DNA from: Marinobacter persicus
Lineage (GTDB): Bacteria > Pseudomonadota > Gammaproteobacteria > Pseudomonadales > Oleiphilaceae
Direction of reading: 5' to 3'
Length of the DNA: 64,000 nucleotides
Assembly: GCF_900114155.1 (NCBI RefSeq)
Contig: NZ_FOSC01000009.1
Location: 1-64,000 of the forward strand
The translations under genes and the position numbers were made by a program. Each line of letters begins with the position of its first letter. The first letter of the stretch is position 1. The notes beneath the pieces are model-generated. The model was not told the DNA's origin, made no database searches, and saw nothing but the letters and a program-made list of their open reading frames with translations. Positions 41,658 to 49,903 of this stretch are shown here, piece after piece.

Positions 41658-42311
41658 ATGCGCTTTTATGACGAACGAATCCTGCCACACCTGGTTGATA
41701 AAGCCTGCTCAATGGGGCAGGTGATGAAGCTGCGCCAACAACTGGTGCCCCTGGCCCGGGGCCGGGTTCTGGAAGTGGGCATGGGCTCGGGCGTGAACCT
41801 GGCGCTTTACAACCCGGAACAGGTGGAGCACGTGTACGGCCTGGAGCCCTCTGAAGGTATGCGCCGCAAGGCCCTGAAAAACCTGGAGTCATCACCGGTA
41901 TCCGTGGAATGGCTGGGGCTCCCGGGCGAACAGATACCACTGGCAGACAACTCCATAGACACCGTACTGCTGACCTTTACCCTGTGCACCATCCCGGACT
42001 GGCACACCGCCCTGCAGCAAATGAAACGGGTACTCAAACCCGGTGGCGAACTGTTGTTCCTGGAGCACGGCGAAGCGCCCCACGAAACCACCCGAAAATG
42101 GCAACACCGCATCACCCCGGGCTGGAAGAAAATCGCCGGCGGCTGCCACCTGAACCGCCACATCGCCGACCTGATACGCCAGGCCGGTTTCGAGATCACC
42201 GAACTGGAAAACCTCTACATGCCCAATGCACCGAAAATAGCCGGGTATTTGTACAAGGGCAGGGCGGTGAAGCCTTCGGAAGAGGCGCAGGGAAATGCTG
42301 AAAACCCTTAA
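41658..42311 (+). CDS. Class I SAM-dependent methyltransferase
   Basis: A 217-residue protein. RVLEVGMGSGVNLALY is SAM motif I, followed by GLEPSEGMRRKA (acidic ribose-binding Glu), VLLTFTLCTIPDWHTAL and LKPGGELLFLEHG. It is most like UbiE/phospholipid N-methyltransferase-type small enzymes; the substrate is unknown. The start at 41658 (AGGTGG upstream, MRFYDERILPHL) is preferred over the frame opening at 41526. Confidence 0.88.
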   Translation: MRFYDERILPHLVDKACSMGQVMKLRQQLVPLARGRVLEVGMGSGVNLALYNPEQVEHVYGLEPSEGMRRKALKNLESSPVSVEWLGLPGEQIPLADNSIDTVLLTFTLCTIPDWHTALQQMKRVLKPGGELLFLEHGEAPHETTRKWQHRITPGWKKIAGGCHLNRHIADLIRQAGFEITELENLYMPNAPKIAGYLYKGRAVKPSEEAQGNAENP

Positions 42312-42379
42312 TTGCCACAGGGAGTTGCGGTAAGCCAGCGGGCCTTATACAATTTCGCCCTTCGCACGTTCCCGCCTAT

Positions 42380-42467
42380 GCCCGGGTGGTGAAATTGGTA
42401 GACACAAGAGACTTAAAATCTCTCGACCCTTAGGGTCGTGCCGGTTCGATTCCGGCCCCGGGCACCA
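42380..42467 (+). tRNA. tRNA-Leu(UAA)
   Basis: 88 nt including an encoded CCA end. Acceptor GCCCGGG pairs with CCCGGGC. The anticodon loop is ACTTAAAAT with anticodon TAA. A long class II variable arm is present (CTCGACCCTTAGGGTCGTG region), and the T loop is GGTTCGATTCC. It marks the edge between core chromosome and the variable region downstream. Confidence 0.97.
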
Positions 42468-42823
42468 TTAATATCAGTAGCCTTTCTGTACCGCGCTTCT
42501 GCACTGCTTCAACAATTGACCGCTTTCTTCTGGAGATCACCGACAGTTGTCGTAAAAGATCCCCCGTTTTGTCTGATTTTCTTCATAACCCTTTGATAAA
42601 ATTGAAATCCATCGCGATCGTGGTCGGAAATAGGCGAACTCGTGACCTGAGACAAATTCGGCAATTGACGCCTATTACCCCGCGCGATACTGTCAGGAAT
42701 CAGTAGGTTTCTGATAAAAAGGGAAAATATGGTAAGTGACTTTGAGGTCGGCTGATATAGGCGCGTTTTGGGATAGAAGTCATTTGTCGGTGAATTAGCT
42801 GTTACGCTGACTCGCAGTACCTT
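42468..42823. other. Gene-less stretch after tRNA-Leu
   Basis: About 355 nt without a convincing ORF. I see no direct repeat of the tRNA 3' end, no integrase fragment and no attC pair here. The junction between core and accessory DNA probably lies in or near it. Confidence 0.6.
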
Positions 42824-44050
42824 TCATGCCTCAATAACCACCTGGTCGACCGATCTTCTGGGGCTAAAGCGTGCGGGGGCATTTGCATAGCCGAGGCGAA
42901 AGCCGAAGGTAGCGTGCCACTCTTTTTCACCGAGAAATGCCCTTAACCGCTCTGCGGTGAGGGGCGCTTGTCCGAGTTGTTTCTCCCGGTCGACCCGTTC
43001 CATTGGCATGTTGAGTGGATGTGCCGCGATACCGTGGCTTGTCGCCCACAGGTGGATGCGTTGCCATATGCGCCCGGCCGTGAGGGCGGATGGTTGGTCA
43101 TAGAGATCACGTACCGTGATCAGCCCGAACATGGGGGCACTCGCGACATGCACGTCACGCGTCCGTTTGAACCATATCCGGTCGGCCTCAGCGGGAGAAG
43201 GTGCCGGTGCGAGCTTGGCCAGCACGTTCCGCACTGGGGAAAGGCCGACCGTATCCAGGGTGACTCCGTCGCGGTGATGACGTATCGCGTCTGGATCGAA
43301 TCGGAACCAGGCTGCACTGTCGGCAGCCATTTCGCGATCCGAGATAATCTCTTCGGTTGCCTGCACCATGAGGGTTCCCAGGGTTTTCATGGTTCCCGGA
43401 TGATCTTCACGGGAGTAGAGCAGGGTATGCACGCCTTCTTGGTCGCTGATCTGATCAATCAGTTCGGCTTGGAGTTCCGCGCTGATTGATTGACCTAGAT
43501 CGTATTCGCCGCGATGGGTACGGCGTCGTGCAATCGCATCATAGAGTGACGAATCGGTCGCGGGTTCGCCGCGCTCAAGCCGGATTACAGCAACCGGTCG
43601 ATCCAGTGCGGTTGTCGTGCCGGCGTCCAGACGTCCCGGTGTCAATTCTATGAGGGCGTTCAGTCCCTGTAAGGCAGCTGCCTGAACCATGTTCTCCAAA
43701 GCGCAGCCTAGAGATAGCATCATCTCGCGACGGAATGGGTCGAATGCCCCAAGGTGTCGATCATGATCTGCGTACAACGCGATACGTTGAGCCTCCACAT
43801 GGAAACGCCAAGGCTGTGTATTGTGAGCATTGGCCGCCAGAATGCCCGCCTGAACGATAGCCATCTCTCCGCTCACTTGCTCTGTTCGCCAATTGCGCCA
43901 AGGGGCGTACGCCGGTCCTTCCCCCGCCGAGAAGACGCCTGTTTCCGTTGCACGCCAAACTCCACCGGCACCTGCCAGTACAACGAGGCCGGTGGCCCCC
44001 TTGAGGAACGCGCGACGCCCGCTTGCGGCTTTCTTCGTGGAACCCGTCAT
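42824..44050 (-). CDS. Tat-exported nitroreductase-like protein
   Basis: A 408-residue protein with a twin-arginine signal (SGRRAFLKGATGLVVLAGAG) and a nitroreductase/Acg-like domain: ILAANAHNTQPWRF (FMN-binding start), LSLGCALENMVQAA, and paired halves as in Acg-type double nitroreductase folds. An exported flavin enzyme or flavin-storage protein is implied. The start at 44050 overlaps the TetR stop by 4 nt. It is likely repressed by that regulator. GC content is close to the core genes, unlike the cassettes. Confidence 0.82.
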   Translation of the reverse strand: MTGSTKKAASGRRAFLKGATGLVVLAGAGGVWRATETGVFSAGEGPAYAPWRNWRTEQVSGEMAIVQAGILAANAHNTQPWRFHVEAQRIALYADHDRHLGAFDPFRREMMLSLGCALENMVQAAALQGLNALIELTPGRLDAGTTTALDRPVAVIRLERGEPATDSSLYDAIARRRTHRGEYDLGQSISAELQAELIDQISDQEGVHTLLYSREDHPGTMKTLGTLMVQATEEIISDREMAADSAAWFRFDPDAIRHHRDGVTLDTVGLSPVRNVLAKLAPAPSPAEADRIWFKRTRDVHVASAPMFGLITVRDLYDQPSALTAGRIWQRIHLWATSHGIAAHPLNMPMERVDREKQLGQAPLTAERLRAFLGEKEWHATFGFRLGYANAPARFSPRRSVDQVVIEA

Positions 44051-44775
44051 GACTGGTGACCTCCATTTCGTAATGTTTGGTTGGGTGGCTGGGTTGAAGC
44101 GGATGGCCGGTTTGGATCCGTGCGGTGTGGCAGCGTAGCCGGACCGGCGATACCGATAAGGAGCCGGTGAGCGGCGGTTTCCAGAGCTTCCCACCCTCTG
44201 TCGGCCTGCAGATCCACGCCATTGAAATGTGCGATTTGCCGCCCCTGCGCAGCAAGGTAGTTAGCGCCGGCACCCAACAGCGCCAACGCTGGCCCGAATC
44301 GGTCGGTGAAGTCTCCCGGGTCGTAATCGAAACGGAAGGCGAGGTGATCCATGAGTCTGAGGCTTCGTTCCTCCCTGACTTGCTCAAAGGCGCGAGTCAG
44401 TTCATTGCGCTCGCTCATCTCCCATGCGATGACCTCCAGGGTCAGCGGGTGGGAACGAAGGAAGCTGATATGCCGGGCAAGCACGGCCGCCAAGCAGTCA
44501 GGCAGGCCGCCGGGGTCGCCAGGCCCAGGGAGAGGTTCTTCGAGAATGTCTTCTACACGCCACCAGAAATCACCCTGAACGGCGAACTCGGTCAGAAGGC
44601 CTTCCAACCCCCCGAAATAGCGGTAGATCAGTACTTTGTCGATGCCCGCGCTTCGGGCCACGGTATTGACACCGATGGCGCCAAACCCCTTCCGGGAGAT
44701 TACCGCCTCGACGGCTTCGATTATCCGCAGGCGGGTGGCTTCGCGGTCGCGCTTACGTGTGTTGGTTGATCCCAT
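44047..44775 (-). CDS. TetR/AcrR-family transcriptional regulator
   Basis: A 242-residue repressor-type protein. The N-terminal helix-turn-helix reads ATRLRIIEAVEAVISRKGFGAIGVNTVARSAGIDKVLIYRYFGG (in parts: KGFGAIGVNTVARSAGIDKVLIYRYF), and the rest is a helical ligand domain. It is transcribed first in an operon with the nitroreductase and faces a symmetric operator at 44795-44835, so autoregulation is expected. The start at 44775 follows GGAGGTGGG. Confidence 0.92.
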   Translation of the reverse strand: MGSTNTRKRDREATRLRIIEAVEAVISRKGFGAIGVNTVARSAGIDKVLIYRYFGGLEGLLTEFAVQGDFWWRVEDILEEPLPGPGDPGGLPDCLAAVLARHISFLRSHPLTLEVIAWEMSERNELTRAFEQVREERSLRLMDHLAFRFDYDPGDFTDRFGPALALLGAGANYLAAQGRQIAHFNGVDLQADRGWEALETAAHRLLIGIAGPATLPHRTDPNRPSASTQPPNQTLRNGGHQS

Positions 44776-44794
44776 TCTTGCCCACCTCCCCGTA

Positions 44795-44835
44795 GTCACT
44801 AGTAAGTGACATAATTATTGTCACCATGGAGTGAC
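44795..44835. promoter_or_regulatory. Four-half-site palindromic operator for the TetR gene
   Basis: GTCAC (44795) and GTGAC (44806) alternate with GTCAC (44820) and GTGAC (44831), spaced 11, 14 and 11 nt. The whole is symmetric about 44815. The inner pair forms the 19-bp palindrome GTGACATAATTATTGTCAC. This suits two TetR dimers bound to overlapping sites 20-60 nt before the start. Confidence 0.78.
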
Positions 44836-44867
44836 TTGTCAATCGTGGAGTTGGCGCATAACGTCAC

Positions 44868-44959
44868 CGCGTAACCAGGCGGTCAACCGGACGCCAAAAA
44901 TGTGGCCGCTTTCGGTTCCTTCCGCTTGCGCTCCGGCGCCGGTTACCTCAGCGTTAGGG
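44868..44959 (+). other. attC recombination site (start of array 2)
   Basis: CGTAACC (about 44870-44876) and GTTAGGG (44953-44959) bracket closely matching arms: left CAGGCGGTCAACCGGACGCC, right complement GCTGAGGTAACCGGCGCC. It is the first clear attC after the TetR/nitroreductase pair. Confidence 0.85.
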
Positions 44960-45006
44960 CTACATAAGGGCAAGGGTTTGAGTAACAAGCTAGCCGGTTA
45001 AGGGTT

Positions 45007-45470
45007 ATGAGTTTCTTTTCTGTGCATAGATCAATCGCAGGTGACTACTCGCTACGTCTTTTACAGGGCACGTACCCGAATTTGACCTTATCGTTTCTAA
45101 TGAATCACCAAAGACGTTACCTATACAAGTAAAGATATCTAGAGGCCATGGCTGGAAAACTACGGCTAGTCGGTGGGTTGATGTAACGGTTGACAGTAAA
45201 GACCAGAAATGGGTTGGTCATGGAAATAGCGCTATTTCTAATTTTAATCTGATTTATGTATGTGTGTTGTTAACCAGCGCCGATGCAGCCGAAGCGGATT
45301 GCTACTTCATACTGCTGAACAGAGATGGTCAGTTAATCTGTGCGAACAACTATAAAGTCTGGACGTACAGGCATACTTGGAAGAGGCCAAGCAACTATCG
45401 CTTTTTAGACAATGGGTATTACTTCCGATACCTTGAGCCATTTGAGGATGACTGGTCGTTATTCAAATAA
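45007..45470 (+). pseudogene. Frameshifted PD-(D/E)XK-like cassette gene
   Basis: The ATG at 45007 reads SVHRSIAGDYSLRLLQG, then leaves frame. One frame over, the sequence continues HVPEFDLIVSNESPKTLPIQVKISRGHG (EFDLIV...IQVK, a PD-(D/E)XK-type active-site pattern with Gln in place of Glu) to the stop at 45470. A single missing base in the GGG run at 45066-45068 would join both into about 153 residues. Similar small nuclease-like proteins of unknown role occur in mobile arrays. A sequencing error is the alternative explanation. Confidence 0.7.
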
Positions 45471-45491
45471 TTTTTTTATTCCCAAAAAAGG

Positions 45492-45559
45492 GTTAACTGG
45501 GACGCCGGAAACCCTTGTGCCGGCAAAGCTGGGCGAGTTCGGGGTGGCACCGGTTAATC
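45492..45559 (+). other. Probable degenerate attC site
   Basis: GTTAAC (45492) and GTTAATC (45553-45559) lie between two cassette genes, with partly complementary arms (TGGGACGCCGG against GGCACC). A second R''-like GCTAACAAGGC follows at 45565. The pairing is weaker than at other sites. Confidence 0.45.
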
Positions 45560-45976
45560 CAAATGCTAACAAGGCACTCATATGGAACCAGGAACAATAA
45601 TTTCAGCAATTAGTGTATTGGCTACCAGCAGTGTAGCGATCATTGGGCTTCTTCTTAGTGAGCGCCGGCATCGTGAGCAAATTGAAAACGAGAGAAAATC
45701 CAGGGAAGAGCAAATAGCACATGAGCGACAGGCACGGGAAGAAGAGTTGACTCGTGAAATAAAGCGAGCTGAGAAGCATAGGGAAGATATGCCGTTATTC
45801 CAATTTGATATGGAGGTCGGGGTTGTCTATAAGAAAGATAATAAATATTTAGTTGAGTTTAGGGTGGTTCTTGATAATCGTGGTAATGTTAAGCAAGATA
45901 TAAAGTCCATAAAACTTAGGGTGCGCTCGGTAAACAAGGAAGATAGTTTATCATTTTGGGGTGGTAGAGGATCTAG

Positions 45977-47132
45977 GGAGACTCTGAATAAGTCCCCAAA
46001 ATCAGCGATAATACGGCCATCGTCAACCGCATAGGATCGTTGCCACCATGGATCAGATCACCTTCTCCGAAGCCGAGTACCAGACCAAGAAGCGTAAAAC
46101 CCGCCGCGAGATCTTTCTGGAACGGATGGACAAGCTGATTCCGTGGAAGCAGTTGGAAAAGAAGGTAGCCCGTTATTACCCCAAGGGCCAGAACGGACGG
46201 CCTCCCTATCCTTTGTCTGCCATGCTGCGCGTTCACTGCATGCAGTTGTTCTATAACCTCAGCGATCCGGCTATGGAAGACGCATTGTACGAGATCGAAT
46301 CCATGCGCCAGTTCGCTGGCCTGAAGCTTGATCGTCTGCCCGACGAAACCACAATCCTTAAGTTCCGTCATTTTCTGGAGCAGCATGGTCTCGGCAAGGT
46401 GCTGTTCAAAGAAGTGAACAAGCACCTAGAGAAAAATGGTCTTATGCTGCGCGAAGGCAGCATTGTTGATGCCACCATAATCTCTGCTCCGAGCTCCACG
46501 AAGAACAGCTCTGGCAAGCGCGACCCAGAGATGCACCAGACCAAAAAGGGCAACGAATGGCACTTCGGCATGAAGATGCACATTGGTGTCGACGACACGC
46601 TGGGCCTGATCCACAGCATCGATACCACCGCAGCCAACGTTCATGACATTGTGCCCTCCGGCAAATTGCTGCACGGTGAAGAACGTCGAGTCTTTGGTGA
46701 TGCCGGCTACCTCGGCATACAAAAGCGAGGCGAGCACAAGCACCGTAAAAATGTGTCTTGGTTCATCGCCAAGCGCCCAGGTTCACGGAAAACCCTGAAT
46801 GCTGACAAGCTGAAGGCCGAGAAAATCAAAGCCAGCATCCGCTCAAAAGTGGAACATCCGTTCCGATACATCAAACAGGTGTTCGGCTACAGCAAGGTCC
46901 GCTATCGCGGCCTGTCGAAAAACACCAACCGGCTGCACTTGTTGGCCGCGTTCAGTAATCTGCTGATCGGTGAAAAATACCTGCTGGCGTAGGGCCAGTG
47001 CGCCTGTTTTCCGCCAAAATGGCGGGAAACGGGCAGAAAACATACAAATAAATGGGGAGTTGTGTCTGAATTTTCCGTTTTCTGCTGGCTCAAACGGATG
47101 CTGGTGAAAATCGACGGTTATTCAGACCTTCC
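45977..47132 (+). mobile_element. IS5-family insertion sequence, complete, CTAG target duplication
   Basis: Left end GGAGACTCTGAATAA and the right end, whose complement is GGAAGGTCTGAATAA, match at 12 of 15 positions. CTAG flanks both sides (45973-45976, 47133-47136), fitting the YTAR target of the IS5 family. Length is 1156 bp with one transposase. Insertion appears recent because the host frame is otherwise uninterrupted. Confidence 0.93.
46048..46992 (+). CDS. IS5-family transposase
   Basis: A 314-residue DDE transposase. The N-terminal IS5-type domain reads PLSAMLRVHCMQLFYNLSDPAMEDALYEI (in parts). The catalytic contexts are SIVDATIISAPSS (first Asp), VFGDAGYLGIQKR (second Asp) and KVEHPFRYIKQVFGY-like SKVEHPFRYIKQ (Glu). 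It appears full length and intact. Confidence 0.95.
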   Translation: MDQITFSEAEYQTKKRKTRREIFLERMDKLIPWKQLEKKVARYYPKGQNGRPPYPLSAMLRVHCMQLFYNLSDPAMEDALYEIESMRQFAGLKLDRLPDETTILKFRHFLEQHGLGKVLFKEVNKHLEKNGLMLREGSIVDATIISAPSSTKNSSGKRDPEMHQTKKGNEWHFGMKMHIGVDDTLGLIHSIDTTAANVHDIVPSGKLLHGEERRVFGDAGYLGIQKRGEHKHRKNVSWFIAKRPGSRKTLNADKLKAEKIKASIRSKVEHPFRYIKQVFGYSKVRYRGLSKNTNRLHLLAAFSNLLIGEKYLLA

Positions 47133-47459
47133 CTAGGGTGGAGTTTCCTCATAAGGTTTTTGAGGAAGAAATTATACCCAAAGGTTATAAATTCATATTT
47201 GTGGAGCCAAACGTTAAGCAAATATTGACCTACACAACTATACTGGATTCCAACGTTGAGATAGTTGCTGCTAGGGCGGAATTCAGCTACGGACGTGCAA
47301 GGAAAGGTGATCGAGGTAGCAAGCATAGTGTTGAAAAAGTATTCGCGATCAGTTCTTAGTGAAACGGCGGTCTCAATGGGCAAGTGCAACTCCTGACTCA
47401 TCCGGTATGGCGCTGCCATGTCGATCCGTGCTTATTCAATGATACGGTGTTGTTGCCGG

Positions 47460-48332
47460 TCAACATTGCGCTTTCCTCCATCTTTCTTGGGTGGTCAGAA
47501 TCAGTCCAATCACAATCAATGTGGCCCCGATGAAGTCCGTCGTGCGTAATTGTTCACCCAGGACCAGGTAAGCGAGCAGGACGCCAAAGAATGGATTGAG
47601 GAGGTGGTAAGTCGATGCCGTCGCAGCCCCACTGATGCGAATCAGTACCAACCAGAGGCTCATTCCACCGATGGTGACGATGAATACCAAATGGGCAACG
47701 GCGATCATCGTATTGGTAGAAGGCACGGCAAGGGGTTGTCCGAACACCAATGCCATGGGGAGAAGAGCGGCGGCTCCAGCAACGGATTGCCAGAAGTTAG
47801 CTTGAAAGACAGGAAGGTTCACTGCACGACCGCGAAAGAACACGGTGCCACTCGCGAAGGCTAGCATCCCTGCAGCTGCCATCAGAATTCCCCAAATATC
47901 GACCTTCATGCCCTCAGCAACCCCGGAGATGACTACCACGCCGGATAAACCCAACGTCGCTCCGAATAGCTTCATTGGTGAAAGGGGCTCCACTCCTGAC
48001 CATGCTGAAAGCAAGCCTGTCGCAAGTGGGGCGCAGCTCACAATAACGATAACGACCTGGGGCCTAACCGTTTGCAATGCGGCGAAGCTAAGCCCAAGAT
48101 ACAGCGCATTGTTAAGAATGCCGAGCAGCAGTCCCCGCTTGATAGCGATACGATCATGCATGCTCTCACCGCCAAGGCAGAAAGGAAGCATCAGCAGCGC
48201 ACTCAATGAGAACCGAATCGTTAGAAGTGTGAATGGATCGAAATCGCTGAGGGCAATGGCGCCAGCGATGAATGCCGAACTCCATACTATGCTGAAAATG
48301 ATTACCAAGCCAGCCAGCACGATGTTATTCAC
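47460..48332 (-). CDS. EamA/DMT-family transporter
   Basis: A 290-residue protein with ten membrane helices in two EamA repeats (VWSSAFIAGAIALSDFDPFTLLTIRF; TYHLLNPFFGVLLAYLVLGE). It probably exports a metabolite or drug. The GTG at 48332 is chosen over the TTG at 48344 because GGAGGT lies just upstream of it. It is divergent from the LysR gene at 48675, the usual regulator-target arrangement. No attC separates it from the interrupted cassette gene at 45582. Confidence 0.9.
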   Translation of the reverse strand: MNNIVLAGLVIIFSIVWSSAFIAGAIALSDFDPFTLLTIRFSLSALLMLPFCLGGESMHDRIAIKRGLLLGILNNALYLGLSFAALQTVRPQVVIVIVSCAPLATGLLSAWSGVEPLSPMKLFGATLGLSGVVVISGVAEGMKVDIWGILMAAAGMLAFASGTVFFRGRAVNLPVFQANFWQSVAGAAALLPMALVFGQPLAVPSTNTMIAVAHLVFIVTIGGMSLWLVLIRISGAATASTYHLLNPFFGVLLAYLVLGEQLRTTDFIGATLIVIGLILTTQERWRKAQC

Positions 48333-48674
48333 ACAACCTCCCAAAATCGGCAGTTTCCTTGTTCTTTTCTTTGCTTCGGTTTCATGTTGGTTGAGAGGCG
48401 AAGGGGTTGGAAATTATTTATTTGGTGGCCATAATCAGTTGATCTTATTATGAGCCTCGAGAGGTGAGGTTCTGGGCACTAGCCGCCGAGTTAAATCTTG
48501 GCTAGGATATAAAACTGGGAGCGCTGGGCGAGTTTCTGTACCAAGAGATCTTCAAGGCCGTCAATACGGGCAAGCCGTGTTCCTGTCGAATAACGCCGAG
48601 CAGTGACCTGGTGTCGGGTGCCCGCTGTGGTCTGCGACCGAGTACGATATGTTCTGGCCTCAAGGAGTCGATAC

Positions 48675-49625
48675 ATGTTCGATTGTAAACCGTCCCCTTT
48701 GGGCGATAGGCGTGTCACCCTTGAGCACCTGCGCGCCTTCGTACTCTTAGCCGAAGGCAAGGGCTTTCAACAGGCAGGACTTCAGCTGTATCGCAGCCAA
48801 TCGGCTGTTACGCAAAGCCTAAAGCGTCTGGAGGAGATATTGGATTGCAAGTTGCTCGAACGCCGCCAGGGCCACATCATGGGCTTGACGGCGGACGGTG
48901 AACGGTTCCTACCATCTGCCAAAGAGATCCTCATCCGAACGTCTGAAGCCGTGAGCGCCATGAAGCAACCGGAAATGTCCGGGCGCTTGCTTGTCGGCGT
49001 TCCGGATGACTTCAAGGTTGTGGATCTTCATAGTGCCATTTCTCGGTGTGCTGAGCTAAACCGTAATTTGCGTCTAGAAGTCGTCTCTGCGCTTTCCTCG
49101 GAACTGATCAGCCAAATTGACAGCAGTGGGCTAGATCTTGTCATTCTAAAGTGCCTGGAACATTTCGTGCCAAGCGACAATCGCTGGAAAACTCATCCTC
49201 TGAGAAGAGAGCCACTCTACTGGGTGGCCGCACAACGGTGTGCTTTTGACAGTCTGTCTGAAGTTCCTCTCGTGATCTTTCCCGATGGGTGTTGCTATAG
49301 AAACGCGGCGCTTGCAGCGCTGGATAAAGCCGGGAAGCACGGATACGGCGCTTATGTCAGTGCATCCTATGAGAATATTCGCGCTGCTGTGTCGGCTGGT
49401 CTTGGTATCGGCGTTCTTCCCGAAAGTGCGCTTGCCAAAGACCATGCCGTGCTCGGTGAGAAGGAGGGGTTTCCGGAATTGCCGATGGTGGAGCTCGTTA
49501 TGATTCAGGCAACACACAAGTACGCGACTCGGAAGCTGGCCGAATTTCTCTCTCACTCCACCGATATTGGTTCTCGGTACTCCAATGAATGTGGCTTCGG
49601 AGATGTTTCATCGGAGGCCCTGTAA
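48675..49625 (+). CDS. LysR-family transcriptional regulator
   Basis: A 316-residue protein. The helix-turn-helix is TLEHLRAFVLLAEGKGFQQAG then YRSQSAVTQSLKRLEEIL, followed by the LysR effector domain (GRLLVGVPDDF; AAVSAGLGIGVLPESAL). AAGGAG lies 8 nt before the ATG at 48675. It likely controls the divergent EamA exporter. The 340-bp intergenic region between them should hold the operator. Confidence 0.92.
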   Translation: MFDCKPSPLGDRRVTLEHLRAFVLLAEGKGFQQAGLQLYRSQSAVTQSLKRLEEILDCKLLERRQGHIMGLTADGERFLPSAKEILIRTSEAVSAMKQPEMSGRLLVGVPDDFKVVDLHSAISRCAELNRNLRLEVVSALSSELISQIDSSGLDLVILKCLEHFVPSDNRWKTHPLRREPLYWVAAQRCAFDSLSEVPLVIFPDGCCYRNAALAALDKAGKHGYGAYVSASYENIRAAVSAGLGIGVLPESALAKDHAVLGEKEGFPELPMVELVMIQATHKYATRKLAEFLSHSTDIGSRYSNECGFGDVSSEAL

Positions 49626-49903
49626 CGCTCTCGCCACCAAGCCGGAAAGTGGTCGAGCGTTGTGCCGATTTGTTGGATTCAGACTTCATTTTCTGAATGA
49701 TTCGGATGAAGGCTCTGAATTCGAACGATCCGTCAGTGGTCGAGTTGGAAGAAATGTAACTGATCGGCGTTGTGTGAGCTTCAAGTGCTTTAAGCGTGTC
49801 ACTGTCAATCAAGCCGGCATCTCAGTACAGGTGCAACGCGCTCGTTGAGTCGACGCACCGGGCGTGGAACCGAGATGCCGGCATTCTAGGCCGGGCCGAT
49901 GAC

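Larger units (their letters stand above)
45582..47359 (+). pseudogene. Membrane-anchored coiled-coil cassette gene interrupted by IS5-family element
   Basis: The N-part (45582-45976) encodes a membrane segment (ISVLATSSVAIIGLLL), a charged coiled coil (RRHREQIENERKSREEQIAHERQAREEEL, in parts) and the start of a beta domain. The IS lies at 45977-47132 with a CTAG duplication. Removing it and one CTAG restores one open frame into VEFPHKVFEEEIIPKGYKF and on to the stop at 47359, giving a 205-residue protein. The gene was intact before insertion. The function is unknown. Confidence 0.8.

Noticed and set aside
42441-42467. tRNA-Leu 3' end as an attachment site for a genomic island reaching to 61.4 kb
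   Set aside because: I found no second copy of the tRNA 3' sequence and no tyrosine integrase downstream, so an island with att sites is not supported.
48491-48760. Minus-strand ORF in the LysR/EamA intergenic region
   Set aside because: It overlaps the LysR start and the regulatory region; no domain and no good RBS.
49626-49903. Possible coding fragment and CCGGCATCTC/GAGATGCCGG inverted repeat between the LysR and MFS genes
   Set aside because: The frames overlap the LysR 3' end and show no known motif. The repeat could be a terminator stem, but the loop is about 48 nt and there is no T-run.
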